The notes: generated from the sequence alone by a model not told the origin. A DNA stretch of 64,000 bases from Chrysemys picta bellii (GCF_011386835.1 NC_088795.1:13435441-13499440), one strand, 5' to 3'; positions 10,811 through 22,487 are shown, numbered from the stretch's first letter. Translations and numbers: made by a program.

Positions 10811-12256
10811 TGTCATGCTGTCTGGAGATGGCTCACGAGCATGACTGCCAACCTCAGGGCAGTCTGCAAAAAAACCCAGGGCAGACACCCCAAACTGGCT
10901 GTATGTTCTATAATTAGATTTCACAAACCCAGTAACAAGTCTGAACTCCTAAAGCACTATAACAGCCTTACCATGGAGTCACAGACTTGGGCATTCCAGG
11001 CTATCTTGCCATCCAGGCAAGCTGGACTATGTGGTGAATGGTCACTTTCCACCAGGGCTTCTCAGACTTTCGTGCTGGTGACCCCTTTCACACAGCAAGC
11101 CTCTGAGTGTGACCCCCCCCCCCCCACTTATACATTTTAAAACTTTTTTATATATATATTTAACACCATTATAAATGTTGGAGGCAAAGTGGGGTTTGGG
11201 GTGGAGGCTGACAGCTCGTTTCAAGGCGGTTCTCCGGGCAGGCTGAATGAGTGCTCCTCCTCCAAACAAAAGAAATAAATTCCCAAACACAAAATAAAGG
11301 GGATATCTTTTCCTACTCCCTTTCTGTGGGTGGAGGGGTTAGTGGCCCCGGGGTGTCAGTCCTTCTCCTAAACAGACTTTCAATGTGGGTGTTTTCCCTG
11401 TAGGGAGGGGAGCAGATTCTCACCAGGGAGAAGTCAATCTCCCGGCTGCCACAAGCCCTACAGCAGCTTGTCTCTCCTCCTTCTCTCTCACCAGAAAGGG
11501 GGGGAGGGCAAGGTCTCAGTCCTTAATTTGACTCAGTTGTCCGTAGTTGACCATAGGTAATTTCTTCTCAGCTTATAGGGAAAAGGGCTTTATCATTCTA
11601 GTGTTAATATACCTGCCTTCCACCACTCTCTTGCAGCTGTCCAGCCAGACTTTGTCACAAATATTATCTGTTCTTTAGGGTTGACCCATGCCAAGCAGCA
11701 TGGGGATCTCTTGTTTATGTTTAGGAATCTTTGCCCCTCTGAGCCCAAACACCATAAAGAGACCCCTGTTTCTCCTTGACAGGCATTTTTATCCCCTTCG
11801 CCCCAGAATCCAAGCTGATGGGATGAGTTCCTGTGCAGGTCTCCCCTTCCTGGAGAGAGTGAGGAATGCAATCAAGTGTATAAAACAGGGTCTCTGTCCT
11901 TTGATGCTACACAATATCTCGTTTGCCTTCAATGGGCCATCTTATGTGCAGGATGAGCACTGTACCTTAATTAATGCTTTTTTTCCTGTTTAGTGAGTTA
12001 CACAATAACAAGGGTTTACAATGCAAACACTCAATATAACTTTATACCATGGGAAACAGATATTATAAGTAAGAGTAATATACGCAGCATCCTACAAGCA
12101 TTCCATAAAGCCGAAACACATTCTTATAATGCTAATATCTATTTTAATGACACTAACCTACAGGTGAGCCAGACTAGTTCCCAGCTATGCATTTGTCAGT
12201 GTTCTGTGAGGCCCTGGGCCTGGGCATGAGTTGGCACCTAGTCTGCCAGCATCACA
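10811..12256. mobile_element. Long solo LTR with 5-bp target duplication, hAT nested
   Basis: Begins TGTCATGCTGTCTGG and ends TGCCAGCATCACA (TG...CA). The 5-bp repeat GTCAT is exact on both sides (10806-10810 and 12257-12261). The 1.4-kb length includes a hAT fragment at 11053-11218. A TATAAAA at about 11879 would suit a plus-strand LTR, but AATAAA-like words lie nearer the left part, so orientation is left open. No internal retroelement genes are attached. The open frames of 75-101 codons within it show no domain. Confidence 0.75.
11053..11218 (+). mobile_element. hAT (Charlie-like) MITE fragment nested in LTR
   Basis: Starts CAGGGCTTCTCAGACTTTCG and continues 'tggtgacccctttcacacagcaagcctctgagtg', a poly-C run and 'atttaacaccattataaatg'. 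This is a familiar hAT non-autonomous consensus in turtles. The right terminal inverted repeat is missing, so the element is truncated inside the LTR. Confidence 0.65.
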
Positions 12257-12504
12257 GTCATGTGTTCTTTGCAGAGATTAACTCATGTCTTCCAGTTTAA
12301 TATTTCAAAGTCTGCTGCTGCTGAAAGCACCTTGTTAATGTTGTTCAAACTTGTGCAGTTGAAGTCACCTTGCATGAGACACTGAAGATTAATAAAGCAC
12401 TTTTGGTGAAAGGTGCTCTGATACCACAGTGATGGATGACCTTATAAAAAGCTAGCTAGATAAAATTATACTGAATGATATCAAAGGGAACAATCCTGCA
12501 CTTG

Positions 12505-13505
12505 TGTCAGGGTTCCCTCCCCACTCTAAACTCTAGGGTACAGATGTGGGGACCCGCATGAAAGACCCTCTAAGCTTAATTCTACCAGCTTAGGTTAAAA
12601 CTTCCCCAAGGCACAAATTCTTCCTTGCCCTTGGACGGTATGCTGCCACCACGAAGTGAGTTAGACAAAGCTACAGGAAAAGGACCACTTGGAGTTCCTG
12701 TTTCCCCAAAATATCCCCCCAATCCCCTTCACCCCCTTTCCCGGGGAGGCTTGAGAATAATATACCAACCAAATAGGTAACCAAGGTGAGCACAGACCAG
12801 ATCCTTGGGTTTCTAGGACACTAAAAACCCAATCAGATTCTTAAAAGCAGAACTTTATTATAAAGAAAAAGTAAAAGAAGCACCTCTGTAAAATCAGGAT
12901 GGAAGGTAATTTTACAGGGTAATCAGATTCAAAACACAGATGCTTCCCCTCTAGGCAAAACTTTAAAGTTACAAAAAAAATAAAAAACAGGAATAAACCT
13001 CCCTCTTAGCCTAGGGAAAATTCACAAGCTAAAACAAAAGATAATCTAATGCATTTCCTTCCTATTACTTACAATTTGTAATCTTAGATACACCTCTACC
13101 CCGATATAACGCGACCCGATATAACATGAATTCGGATATATCGCGGTAAAGCAGTGCTCCAGGGGGCGGGGCTGCACACTCCGGTGGATCAAAGCAAGTT
13201 CGATATAACGCAGTTTCACCTATAACACGGTAAGATCTTTTGGCTCCTGAGGACAGCGTTATATCGAGGTAGAGGTGTACTTAGTTCAGGTATGGCGTTA
13301 GTAGATGTATTTTCCCTGCCCTGGTTCCTTGCTGTCCCGGAGAGAACACACAAAGAGAGCACAAAACAAAAACCTTCCCCCACAGATTTGAAAGTAGCCC
13401 CTTATTGGTCCTTTTGGTCAGGTGCCAACCAGGGTATTTGAGCTTCTTAACCCTTTACAGGTAAAGGAGGGATTTTATGCTACCCTTAGCTGTATATTTA
13501 TTACA
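12505..13505 (-). mobile_element. Solo LTR with 5-bp target duplication, mariner nested
   Basis: Begins TGTCAGGGTTCCCTCC and ends GCTGTATATTTATTACA. The exact 5-bp repeat ACTTG flanks it (12500-12504 and 13506-13510). TTTATT at about 12853-12858 gives AATAAA on the minus strand, consistent with a minus-strand LTR. A 187-bp mariner-type element at 13091-13277 splits the LTR, so it is younger. I know this LTR as an abundant turtle repeat. No internal coding region is present, hence solo. Confidence 0.85.
13091..13277. mobile_element. Tc1/mariner-type MITE (family 1, copy A)
   Basis: Terminal inverted repeats CACCTCTACCCCGATATAAC / GTTATATCGAGGTAGAGGTG, flanked by TA (13089-13090 and 13278-13279), the mariner/pogo target. 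A second copy lies at 48471-48667. No transposase frame; it would need enzyme from elsewhere. Confidence 0.9.
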
Positions 13506-13510
13506 ACTTG

Positions 13511-14197
13511 TGGGAATGGGAGTGGAACGGGCCTAATATAACTGTTTATCATCTTTACTATCTTCTGGGTATTTTCTTACAACAATCTGTTGCTGTCTGA
13601 GAAATGTAAGCTCCATTCAGATTCCCAGCATATACCATTTGGAAAGAGAGGCATTTGTTTAATTAAGCATTTCAGCATCTATTTTCTTTCTACTCACTTC
13701 CAAAAGGCTTTGACTGTTGTACACCTCCATCGCACTTTACACAGTCCCTTCCACCTATGTACAATCCCACTGTCGCCAGCACACAATACTGCTACTAAAA
13801 CAATACTGTATGAATAGACATAAGCTTTTCCCACACAGGCTGGCTATTCTAACTCTCTTTTCATCCTGCTGCTCCTTATCATTTTATGGGTGGGTAGGGC
13901 CGGTATTAACAAGTAATGTTTTACTGCTCTTGGGGTGCCTGCTGAAAACGTTTGGGCTCTACTAGTTCTCCAAGTTCAGCCTCCTGTGCAGCATTACAGT
14001 GGGTGGCATTACACCACTCGTGAAATGTTTATTAATTATATTGACAAACCACCGATCTGTGTTTATTTTTATGACAGCAGATCCTAGAAGCGCCCATCAG
14101 GGAGCATTGACCTATGGTAGGAGACTCTGTACAAATCCAAAGAGGATTCCTGCTTTGAAGGCTTATCATAGAGGCTGACTCCTTGAATTAAAGAATT
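13511..14197. other. No gene or repeat recognised
   Basis: AT-rich. Short open frames at 13590-13965 show no domain. Confidence 0.3.
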
Positions 14198-14463
14198 AGC
14201 GGGTGCTTAGCACCCACTGGCAGCCAGCTCCTCCCAAACCCCCCAATGCCTCCCGCCCCACCGACAAAAGCAATCAGCTGTTTTGCGGCGTGCAGGAGGC
14301 TCTGGGAGTAGGGGGGACAGTGCGTGCTCAGGGAAGGGGGTGGAACTGGGTGAGAAGACATGGGGCAGGGGTGGGAAGAGGCAGGGAAGGGATGGGGACT
14401 TGGGGGAGAGGTGGGAGGAGAGGTGGGGCCTGAAGCAGAGCAGAGGGTTGAGCATCCCCCAGG
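14198..14463. mobile_element. GC-rich hAT-like MITE
   Basis: Begins 'agcgggtgcttagcacccactggcagccagctcc' and ends 'gggttgagcatcccccagg'. The TGCT.AGCACCC / TTGAGCATCCCC ends are imperfect inverted repeats. The interior is G-rich (ggggcaggggtggg). It resembles a common turtle non-autonomous element. An 8-bp target repeat was not found, so the superfamily is tentative. Confidence 0.5.
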
Positions 14464-15319
14464 CCCAGAGGAAGCTGGTGCCTATGAGGTTTACTCTCTT
14501 GGTTTCTAACCAGATGGATGAAACAAACAGATGAGAGCAGGAAAAGGAAAATGTAACAGTGAAAGCACATTTTTCATACTAAACAGTAGTTTCAGCTCAC
14601 CCTCTGTCTAGCCATGATCAGGCTGTCAGGGTTTGCAGATATTTTAGCAGAGATGAGCCTGAGGAGAGATTTGAGGAAGGATAAAGTAGTGGCTTTACTG
14701 ATTTCCTCATACCCCTATGAGATTTCCACATGCACACAGGGCAGCATGGGAGAAAGCCAGATGGTGTTTGAAGGAGAATGATGGGAGCTTGGCAACGTGA
14801 AAGTGGGGGTTGCTGTAATAATATGTTCATACAGCAACAGAGAAACAGTAAGCAATTTATCTTAAAGATAAGGAAAGGAAAATATGGATGACTGGAAAAA
14901 ATGCCTGGTCTCACTTTATATTCAGGGCAAATGAGGAGCATAAGGAAAAGATGTGATATGTCTGGTAAAGATTGCACCAGCATATAATGAATATTAAGGA
15001 GAAATTATATATTCTTTAAACTATAAGAAAATGTCATTTAATATTGATTCTTGAAACTGCAGCACCTAGGTAAGATCTTATGACATTTTCACCATGATTT
15101 ATATAGATGATGGAGGTAATTCAAAGACAATTAGTCAAACTAAGGGACACTAAAATCTTCAAAGGAGGAAATATATGCTGGATTTTTCATCTCTCAAAAC
15201 AATCTGTTAAAATGTTCAGAAGGAGGTCACTTCCTTATGTGCTTGTATTAAGGTTATACACACTTGATGACTTAAGCCTACGTGTGGGTATTACATCACT
15301 AAGTGTATGTGTAGGGTGA
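14464..15319. other. No gene or repeat recognised
   Basis: Unassigned sequence. The 121-codon minus-strand open frame at 14618-14983 shows no recognisable domain. Confidence 0.3.
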
Positions 15320-15327
15320 CATTAGTA

Positions 15328-16112
15328 CAGGGCTGGCTCTAGGATTTGTGCCGCCCCAAGCAAAAAAATTTTTGGCTGCCCGCCGCCCCCACCCCTGGGC
15401 TCTCAGCCCCACCCCACCCACACCCCGTGCCGCCCCAGCCCTGGGCTCCCCCCACCAGTGCTGACTCTGCCCGCTCCCCCCTCGCCTCCAGCCAGTCCGG
15501 CACTGGCAGGGTCAGGGTAAGCAGCGGGGCTCCTGGGCCGCGCCTCAGCCCAGGGTCCCTCCAGCCAGGGCTCCCACCTCCAGGACCGGCTGGGACCCAG
15601 GAGGGCAGAGCTGGGGGACTGCCCCGGCAGGGGGCTGAGAAGCCGGGGCAGGGTAGTCCCAGAGGGAGTGGAGGCCCGGAGAGCGGGACGCGGGCCCCGC
15701 ATGGCAGCGTCCCGCCCTCTATGGCCCTGCTGCTGCTGCTGCTGCTGCTGCTCCTGGCCATCCTGCCGCAGTCCCTGGGCGGCTCGGGCTCCTTCGCCCA
15801 GCCCCGGCTGTGGTGCTGGGGGGCGGCCGCCCTGCGGCATCTTCAGGCGGCTCCATGTGTCCCCAGGGGCGGCCCGCAGCCCGAGTGTCCCCCGCTAGGA
15901 GCCTGCCCAGCCCAGCCACAAGGTGCAGGCGCTGCTCCCCCACGCCGCGAATCGCAGCGGCCCCAGGGCAACACACTGCTTTTACTTAGGCTTTTGCCAC
16001 CCGAAGCAGAAAAAGAAAAAGAAAAAGGAAAAAAAGACGTCCAGAATGTCGCCCTTGAAAATATGCCGCCCCAAGCACGTGCTTGGTTTGCTGGTGCCTA
16101 GAGCTGGCCCTG
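15328..16112. mobile_element. hAT MITE, CAGGGCYGGCTC family, copy 1 (long, GC-rich)
   Basis: Terminal inverted repeats CAGGGCTGGCTCTAG / CTAGAGCTGGCCCTG, flanked by an 8-bp duplication with one difference: CATTAGTA (15320-15327) and CATCAGTA (16113-16120). Both are hAT hallmarks. Inside is very GC-rich, CpG-bearing sequence with a (CTG)8 tract at 15727-15750, which makes a spurious 251-codon frame with a poly-Leu stretch. Next to each end is the motif GCCGCCCCAAGC, shared with copies at 27573-27967 and 57876-58104. No transposase. Confidence 0.85.
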
Positions 16113-16120
16113 CATCAGTA

Positions 16121-16492
16121 ATATCTATTGTACAAAGGGGGGGGGGGGGATCTTGAAAAATTTGGCATTCAGAGAAACACAAGTTAAGAAGTTTCTCTAA
16201 ATAATTTGAACATTCTGAGACTTCCAAAACATCCCAGGAAGTGTTCTTAAAACAGTCTGTTTAGTGAGACTTGCAGTAATTCCTGCTTCCATTCTGACAG
16301 CCTGTGCTTGAACAAGTACTCTCCTGTATTTCACCAAATTTGTTTCTGAGAGTGATCAAACTCCAGGAGTGCAGAGAATGTGCAAAATTTAAAAATCATG
16401 AACTAATCAATCAGATGGCAGTACCTGAACTCACTGGTGAATAAAATTAAGATGTCAATTAATGAGTAATTTCCATGCTTTCTATATGTAAT
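16121..16492. other. No gene recognised
   Basis: A G13 homopolymer at about 16137-16149 adjoins the hAT element. The rest is AT-rich unassigned sequence. Confidence 0.35.
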
Positions 16493-16497
16493 GTAAT

Positions 16498-17288
16498 TGT
16501 GGTGGGCTGGTTGCTCCACACAGGTAGATGGAGGATTAAAGCAGCCCTCAGGGAGGCTGTGCAAAACCCAACCAGTGGGAGGAGGGCTTGTAGAGAGCCA
16601 GTCAGGAAAGGTTTGTTGAAGCAGCCAATCAGGACCGGGGAGGGCCATATAAGAAGGGCTGCTCAACAGAGCAGAGTCAGTCTCTTCTTGGAGTGCAAGG
16701 GAGAAGGACTGGCTGCCTTAGAGGAGTACCTTAGATAGAGCAGGGCTGGGCAGGGTCAGGAGAGCAATAGGGAGCTCCAGCCTAAGGACTGCCAGACTGA
16801 GGACCCGAATACAAAGGGCCGGGAAGGTGCTAGGGCTATGGGGAAGTGGCCCAAGGAAATAGGTGGTGGGAGTTGGAGGAGCAGCAGTATGTGATTGCTG
16901 GCTATAGGGTCCCTGGGTTGCAGCCTGGAGTAGCAGATGGGCCCGTTCCCTCTCTTCCCCCCCGCCCCTCCCAACGTGCCACAATGGGGGTGGCCAGTAT
17001 TTGGACTGCAGTTTACCCCTTGAGGTGAGGGGCTAGACCAAAGGCTACAGCAGGCCACAGCAGCAAGGGGATGGACTAGAAACAGCCGGTTCCCCCGGAA
17101 GGGGGAGAAAGTGGAGTGGGGGCTGTGCCCAGAAGAGGATGCCATGGTGCGGGGAGCGACGCAGGTCTTGGAGGTGGAGCAGAAGTGATGGCAGTGAGAC
17201 ACCACTAGAGGAAGGTGCACCAGCAAATGAGCTAATTCCTAGCACGACCAGCAGGAGGCGCCGCGGTGGTGAGTCCCACCCCATCATA
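16498..17288 (+). mobile_element. Solo LTR, same family as 4817-5477
   Basis: Begins TGTGGTGGGCTGGTTGCTCC and ends GTCCCACCCCATCATA (last CA decayed). Near-perfect 5-bp repeats GTAAT (16493-16497) and GTGAT (17289-17293). A CCAAT box (near 16625) and TATAAG (16648-16653) mark a plus-strand U3 promoter. The 3' end 'gagctaattcctag..cgaccagcaggaggcgc' matches the LTR at 4817-5477. I see no internal region. The open frames of 154-156 codons on the minus strand are chance frames in the LTR. Confidence 0.8.
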
Positions 17289-17293
17289 GTGAT

Positions 17294-18276
17294 ATAGATA
17301 TTATTGCTTTCTGCATACAAACATGCCCGATCTTCCTGTGCCCCCTTTCTTGTTGAAACGTTGCCAACTTTTGAGATTTTTATTGTTAATATTGTGATTT
17401 CTGGTGTTTTTCTGAAAACACCATTTCCTGGCGGCAGGTGACTATATGAGAAGCTCAGCTTTTTTTTTTTAAAGGGTGTTTCTGAGACCCAGGAACATCT
17501 TGGTGGCACCTAGCAGAGGGCACAGGGAGCTGGGGGGAAGGGGCATAGGGCTTATTTTGTGCCAGGGATGAACGCAGGCACCTCTGGGCTTGGCAGTTCA
17601 TAGCCCTGGCACCTCTGAGCTTGCTGCATTATGAATGTAAAAGAATGGCTTGAGCCCCGGCAGCTTTTTCATTACAAATTAAGCACAAGGGGGCATACAC
17701 TCTTACAGGGATCCCTGGGTCAAATATATGCACAATAATTCACCAAAATGTAAGGTTTCTACTGAGAGCCAGTAGCCCATTGGCCATTATATGACATGTA
17801 AGTATGGAGAATAGTTAAGAAGTTATGTATCTGCACTGGAAATCATATTCTTAGAGCCTTGAAGTGAAAGACAGATCACTAGGAGGTGACTTGCCTTGGA
17901 TGGGGTCTATTCAGGCAGCGGGTAGTAGATGTTTCTCTCTCTGTTTGTGTATTGTTTCTCACAACAGTGAGACACCCTCTAATCAAGATTGTGAAATTGA
18001 CAAAAGATCAGAAGGAACATACAGCAGGAGGGTGTCCAGTTTATGAGTAAAGATGAAAGGGCTTTTTTGATAGATAGATAGATATGGGGATGCAAAAAGA
18101 ATACTGTGTGTCTTTTATCTAGGGTACAAGCTGGCAGCATGCTTGGTCTCATGAAAAAAGGATCACATCCAGGCTTGGTTGAAAAAATGCTGGAAGGACT
18201 CTGGGTCCACTTTGCTCTATATGTAGGATTGGCAGAATTAATTTTTTTAAAATTTTGTGACGTATAAAATTGATTA
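17294..18276. other. No gene recognised
   Basis: Contains a T10 run near 17461, a short (TAGA) microsatellite at about 18072-18084, and otherwise unassigned sequence. Confidence 0.3.
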
Positions 18277-18681
18277 CAGTCTCTACTCGTTCATTAGCCC
18301 GATCATTTATAAGCCGACCTCCCACCCCCCAAGATGGTTAGGTAAAAATAGCAAAAACTGTATGACCTTTTCATAAGCCGACCCTATATTTCAGGGGTTG
18401 GCAAACTTTGGCTCCTGGTCTGTTAGGGTAAGCTGCTAGTGTAAGCCGTTCCCAGCCAATGGCACTTCCCGCAGCTCCCATCGCTGGGAACGGCGAACCG
18501 CGGCCACAGGGAGCTGAGGGGATCCATGCCTGCAGACACGCCAGGTAAACAAAATGACAATGTATTAGATATTCAATGCAATGATCTAATTTTGGTGTAG
18601 ATCCGTTTACAACCCAACCCCCGCTCTTCGATGCGTCACTTTTTTACCAAAAATATTTGGCTTATGAACGAGTGTATACAG
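18277..18681. mobile_element. Tc1/mariner-type MITE (family 2), with nested element
   Basis: Ends CAGTCTCTACTCGTTCAT and ATGAACGAGTGTATACAG are imperfect inverted repeats, flanked by TA on both sides (18275-18276 and 18682-18683). Internal repeats 'ataagccgacc' recur at 18310 and 18375. A separate GC-rich hAT-like piece at 18392-18552 interrupts it. Non-coding. Confidence 0.8.
18392..18552. mobile_element. hAT-like MITE fragment nested in mariner
   Basis: Starts CAGGGGTTGGCAAACTTTGG, the typical 5' end of a turtle hAT non-autonomous family, followed by 'gttcccagccaatggc', 'gcagctcccat' and 'gggaacggcgaaccgcgg'. The 3' terminus is lost and no clean 8-bp repeat is visible. Confidence 0.65.
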
Positions 18682-18683
18682 TA

Positions 18684-19241
18684 TTTTTAAGCATTTTTTA
18701 AAATTCTCATTGATTTTACATTTTTAGTTGCGCAAAATTATGGGTTTTATTTGTATTGATTTAAATGTTCACAGTTGCGGGAAATTCTGAAGTACGCGGG
18801 TCAGACAATAATTATTTAATGACAAACATTGAGATTCAAAAAGTTAAAGCTTCATAGCAACTAAAACACAAACTGCCAACAACATATGTCCAAATATTCA
18901 CAGTAAATATCTTTAAACTCTAAGTTTTCAAGCAGCATTTGTCTTATTTTGCCTATCTGTAAATTTGTTTGTGTGTGAATGGTGAAACTGCCATTTACCA
19001 ACATTAACTGATAAAAATCTAATTCTTCCAAGCCTATGCATATGAAATGAAAGTATCTATTAAGCCTAAGTTCTAGAATGCATATTAGATTTTATTTTAC
19101 ACATTTGTTTCCAACATTTCTACTTGCTACCATTTAAATATATTGTCTTTATTAAATAAACTTGATTTTACTATAAGCATATCTAAATGTTGTGTATTAA
19201 ATGGAGTGGTGATCTGAGGTGAATCTGGTAAGATGGCATGT
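18684..19241. other. No gene or repeat recognised
   Basis: Strongly AT-rich. No open frame of note. Confidence 0.35.
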
Positions 19242-19379
19242 AGTCATAGGTGCGAGAACTGGGGGGGGGGGTGCTGCTGCACCCCCGTCTTGCAGTGGTT
19301 ACCATTCTATTTCTGGGGTTACAGTTTGGTTCAATGGCTCTCAGCGCCCCCACTATAGAAATTGTTCCAGCACCCCTGT
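19242..19379. mobile_element. Short hAT-like MITE
   Basis: Reads 'cataggtgcgagaactgggg' at the left and 'attgttccagcacccctg' at the right, which are imperfect inverted ends. The middle 'acagtttggttcaatggctctcag' matches a familiar turtle MITE body. A G11 run follows the left end. Confidence 0.6.
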
Positions 19380-19737
19380 ATCTACTACTTCTTTGGGAGT
19401 AGTAAATCTGTGAATACTGTGAGCATCCAGTGGACCAGGGGCTGGGCACTCTTGGGAGATGCTTGGAGGGCTCAGGAGGTTGGAACGTATCCCTCTCTCT
19501 AACTTTCAGAGGGACAGCAAAGCCTGCATAGGCTGAGAGGGGAATGCTTGTGTTGCCAGAGGAGTCAAGGAGCTGACCCATACCAGGTGCACACAAGGCT
19601 TCCTCATGCTCTGGGCAGATGGTATCAAGATGTCTCTCAACCCTTGGGAAGCGTCACAATTTCTATCCCTAACAATTGTGGAGAAATGCCTGAACATGAG
19701 AACTGAGCACACCCAAAATGAGGGATTTTTTGTTGAC

Positions 19738-19768
19738 AATTTTTATTTATTTATTTATTTATTTTTGA
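19738..19768. repeat. (TTTA)n microsatellite
   Basis: About seven TTTA units in a row, 20 bp upstream of the following LTR. Confidence 0.9.
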
Positions 19769-19791
19769 CAAATTGAAAAGTCAATTGGGTC

Positions 19792-20824
19792 TGTACAGAG
19801 GCAAAGTGACCTTACTCGGTACAGAGGAGGTTAACTCACCCTATTGGGTGCAGGTAACCCCCTCTTCCCCCCCCTTCGCAGGAAGTGCCAGAGCAGGACA
19901 GGAAGCATAAAAGCAGAGCCCTGGAGCTCAGTTGGGGCTAAACCAGGGAAGGAGGCAGACATCCCTCCCAGGGAGCTGAGCCACCAGCAGAGTCTGCAAC
20001 CAGTAGTGGGGAGAAAACGCAAGACACCGCCTGGGAGGTGGATGGAGGGAGTGGAAGAAGGACCACCCGACAATGATCTTGGGAGCCAGCCCCACCAAGA
20101 ACTGGTAGAAAGTAGCCCAGGGAAATAAGGCCATGACCCCATTTTTCCTGTGCTGACTCTGTGACTGGTCCGCCCATCACTTCAAGGGCCCTGGGCTGGG
20201 ACCCAGTGGAGCAAGGTGGGACCCCTAACCATGGCCCACAGGCAGGGCTGGGGGTGCATGAACCTTTAGGCTAGAGAGACAGACTGTTTGCTCGGTCCTC
20301 AACCAAGTGGCCCAAGCCATGGACTGTTGTTGGCTCAGCCCTCGTACTAGAAGGCCAGAGCTATAGACTATTGTTGTGTGCTCCAGCTAGGAGGCCGGAG
20401 CCAAAGACTGTTTCAGGGCTCAGCCCATCCAGAAAGCCTGAGCCCCAGATGGAGTTGCTTAATCTGTACTCTCTCCTCTGGGATGTCTGAGCTATAGACT
20501 TTAGCTGAACAACTCCCTACCTGGAGGCCAGAGCCATCGACCACAGTTGTTTACTATGGAGGCCTGAGAGAGAGAGACTGTTTAATCACAGCCCCCACCT
20601 AGAAGGCCAGGGCACAGATGGCTTGACTGCACAGTCCTCGGTCAAGAGGTTGGAGCTGTAGACTACCTATTTATTTGTTGAACCCTCACCTAGGAGGTTT
20701 TACCTGCCATTTGCACAGTTGCATAATCACCAGCAAGGCTGCCCGACAGCTTCGTCCAGTGAGCACCCCGATCCCCTGACGCTGCCACAGGAGGTGCCCT
20801 GGCCCTGAGCTGCAGAACATTACA
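19792..20824 (+). mobile_element. Solo LTR with internal minisatellite and 5-bp target duplication
   Basis: Begins TGTACAGAGGCAAAGTG and ends GAGCTGCAGAACATTACA. The exact 5-bp duplication GGGTC flanks it (19787-19791 and 20825-20829). A TATA-like CATAAAAG (19906-19913) supports plus orientation. The 3' half is a degenerate tandem repeat (20282-20700). No internal retroelement genes adjoin it. The 94-103 codon frames around 19831-20142 are overlapping shadows on both strands. Confidence 0.85.
20282..20700 (+). repeat. Minisatellite of about 42 bp inside LTR
   Basis: About ten degenerate units of 38-50 bp. A unit runs roughly 'actgttt..gctcagccctca', then 'cctagaaggccagagc', then 'catag'. Landmarks: 'ccagagctatagact', 'ccggagccaaagact', 'ctgagctatagact', 'ccagagccatcgacc', 'ccagggcacagatgg', 'ttggagctgtagact'. 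Confidence 0.8.
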
Positions 20825-20829
20825 GGGTC

Positions 20830-22487
20830 AAACAAAACCTTCCATTCTGACAGACAGTTTTGTTTGTATTTCAACCATTTTACAATGTTTACTTTTATTT
20901 TTTTTAAAAATCATAAAGGAAATTTTGCAGTGGTGGGATGGGCTGTGTCCCAGGAACCATACTTCTAGTCTCAGGTGGGATCCTACTCGGGGCAGCTAGT
21001 CCCTTCCACTGCTCATGATGCTACAGCTACATACCTGTTTTCTAGCGCTGATCAAGCTAGCATGGGTGTGTCGCCTCAAGCTGGAATTTACACCTTCCAG
21101 CTCTAGTGCAGACACACCCTAAGGCAGGTGACTTGTCATTCCCACCTGACTAGAAGGGACATGGAGGGGCTCTCTAGAAGGAGATGATACAGTGTCATTT
21201 GAGCACTTCTGAGATAAGACACCTAGGAACAGCCTTTGGGGGGAATCCTTAAGCTGAATTTTTTTTCTTTGTTAATAAAACCAAACCCTGGAAGGTGGTG
21301 AGATTTTGGAGTTTTACAGCAGTCGGCGAAAGGCTCCACAGATCTATTTACAGGACTCAGGATTTGTTCATGAATGATCTACAGAGAAAACAATATTGCA
21401 AAGATTTACTGACAAAGAACAGTTTGAGCAGCTGCATCTAGCATAACAAGATGAAGACTCGAGATTGAGCTAGAGTTTTAGAAAAATCCCCCGGGAGCTG
21501 AATCCACAGCACTTCTGTTCAGCTCACAGGCTTTAGAGAGAGGCATGTATAATGATGCAAAAAAAACAATATTCCCTTTTCCAACACAAAAATGTACAGA
21601 TCCCTGTGAGACGCAGCACTATACAAAAACAGATGCTTACCTTGATGGTATGCCAGACATACCACCACCCAAAGAGAACCTCTGAACAGCTGGGGTTCAG
21701 TGTGTACTTTATGACACTCTTTTTTTCTAATTTGGAATATTGGCATTGGGTGAGATTTTCAAGTGTCTTGGGTATTTAGGCACTCAGCTCCCAGTCAGTG
21801 TCTCCTGGTGCCTGATCCCCTTAGACACCTGTGGAAAATCTCAGCCCCTGTGATTCGAGGCCAGTGACGCATGCTAATCCACTTGAAAGATAAAAATGAT
21901 CAACCTGTCCTGGTAAATCAACAGAGCAGACCCTCCTCTGCTCTAATGCCTATTCAGCTCAGTGGGAGTCTTTCCGTTGACCTGAATGGGAGCTGGGTCA
22001 GATTCTTACCCTGGTCCTGCTATTTTAACGAGTTCCTCAGCATTGGCCTAGCTGTGCAAGATTTCACTGGGAGATTTTACCAGTGACTTCTCAGGGAGCG
22101 GAATTAGGCCATCTCCATGGATTCGTTTGTTTTTTATTTTCTCTCTTCCATTTTTCTCCTCTGTTGCGCTGCCACTGCTTTCCCATTTTTATGGCAAGTG
22201 CAGAGCTTGTAAGTTACTGGAGTAGGGGTGCTTTGTTTGGCTGTGCTGTTTGTCAAAGACTGTCAAAAGGCCATTTAAATCATGTTTTGTATCCCCAGCA
22301 GAGCTGAATTGGCTCTGAAGTCTGTCCGTAAAATATGTGCTCCAGCAATTCCCTACAGCTTAACTGACTATGTTCTGCATTCCCAATACCTTTTACTCCT
22401 TCATTCAAATAACAAGTAGTGACTGGCAAGCACTTCTTATCGTTATGCAAACAAATGAACATTTAGGAAAATAAAGCAAACTCTGCC

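Noticed and set aside
12505..13505. LTRs considered as a pair bounding a provirus with neighbouring LTRs
   Set aside because: Each LTR is flanked by its own duplication and the sequences differ between neighbours. No gag, pol or env remnants lie between them.
15346..16101. 251-codon plus-strand open frame with a poly-leucine stretch, resembling a signal peptide
   Set aside because: It lies wholly inside a hAT element with inverted ends and an 8-bp duplication. The leucines come from a (CTG)8 tract and the antisense frames are equally open.
16600..16660. CCAAT and TATAAG considered as a host gene promoter
   Set aside because: Both lie at the expected U3 position of a solo LTR, and no host exon follows.
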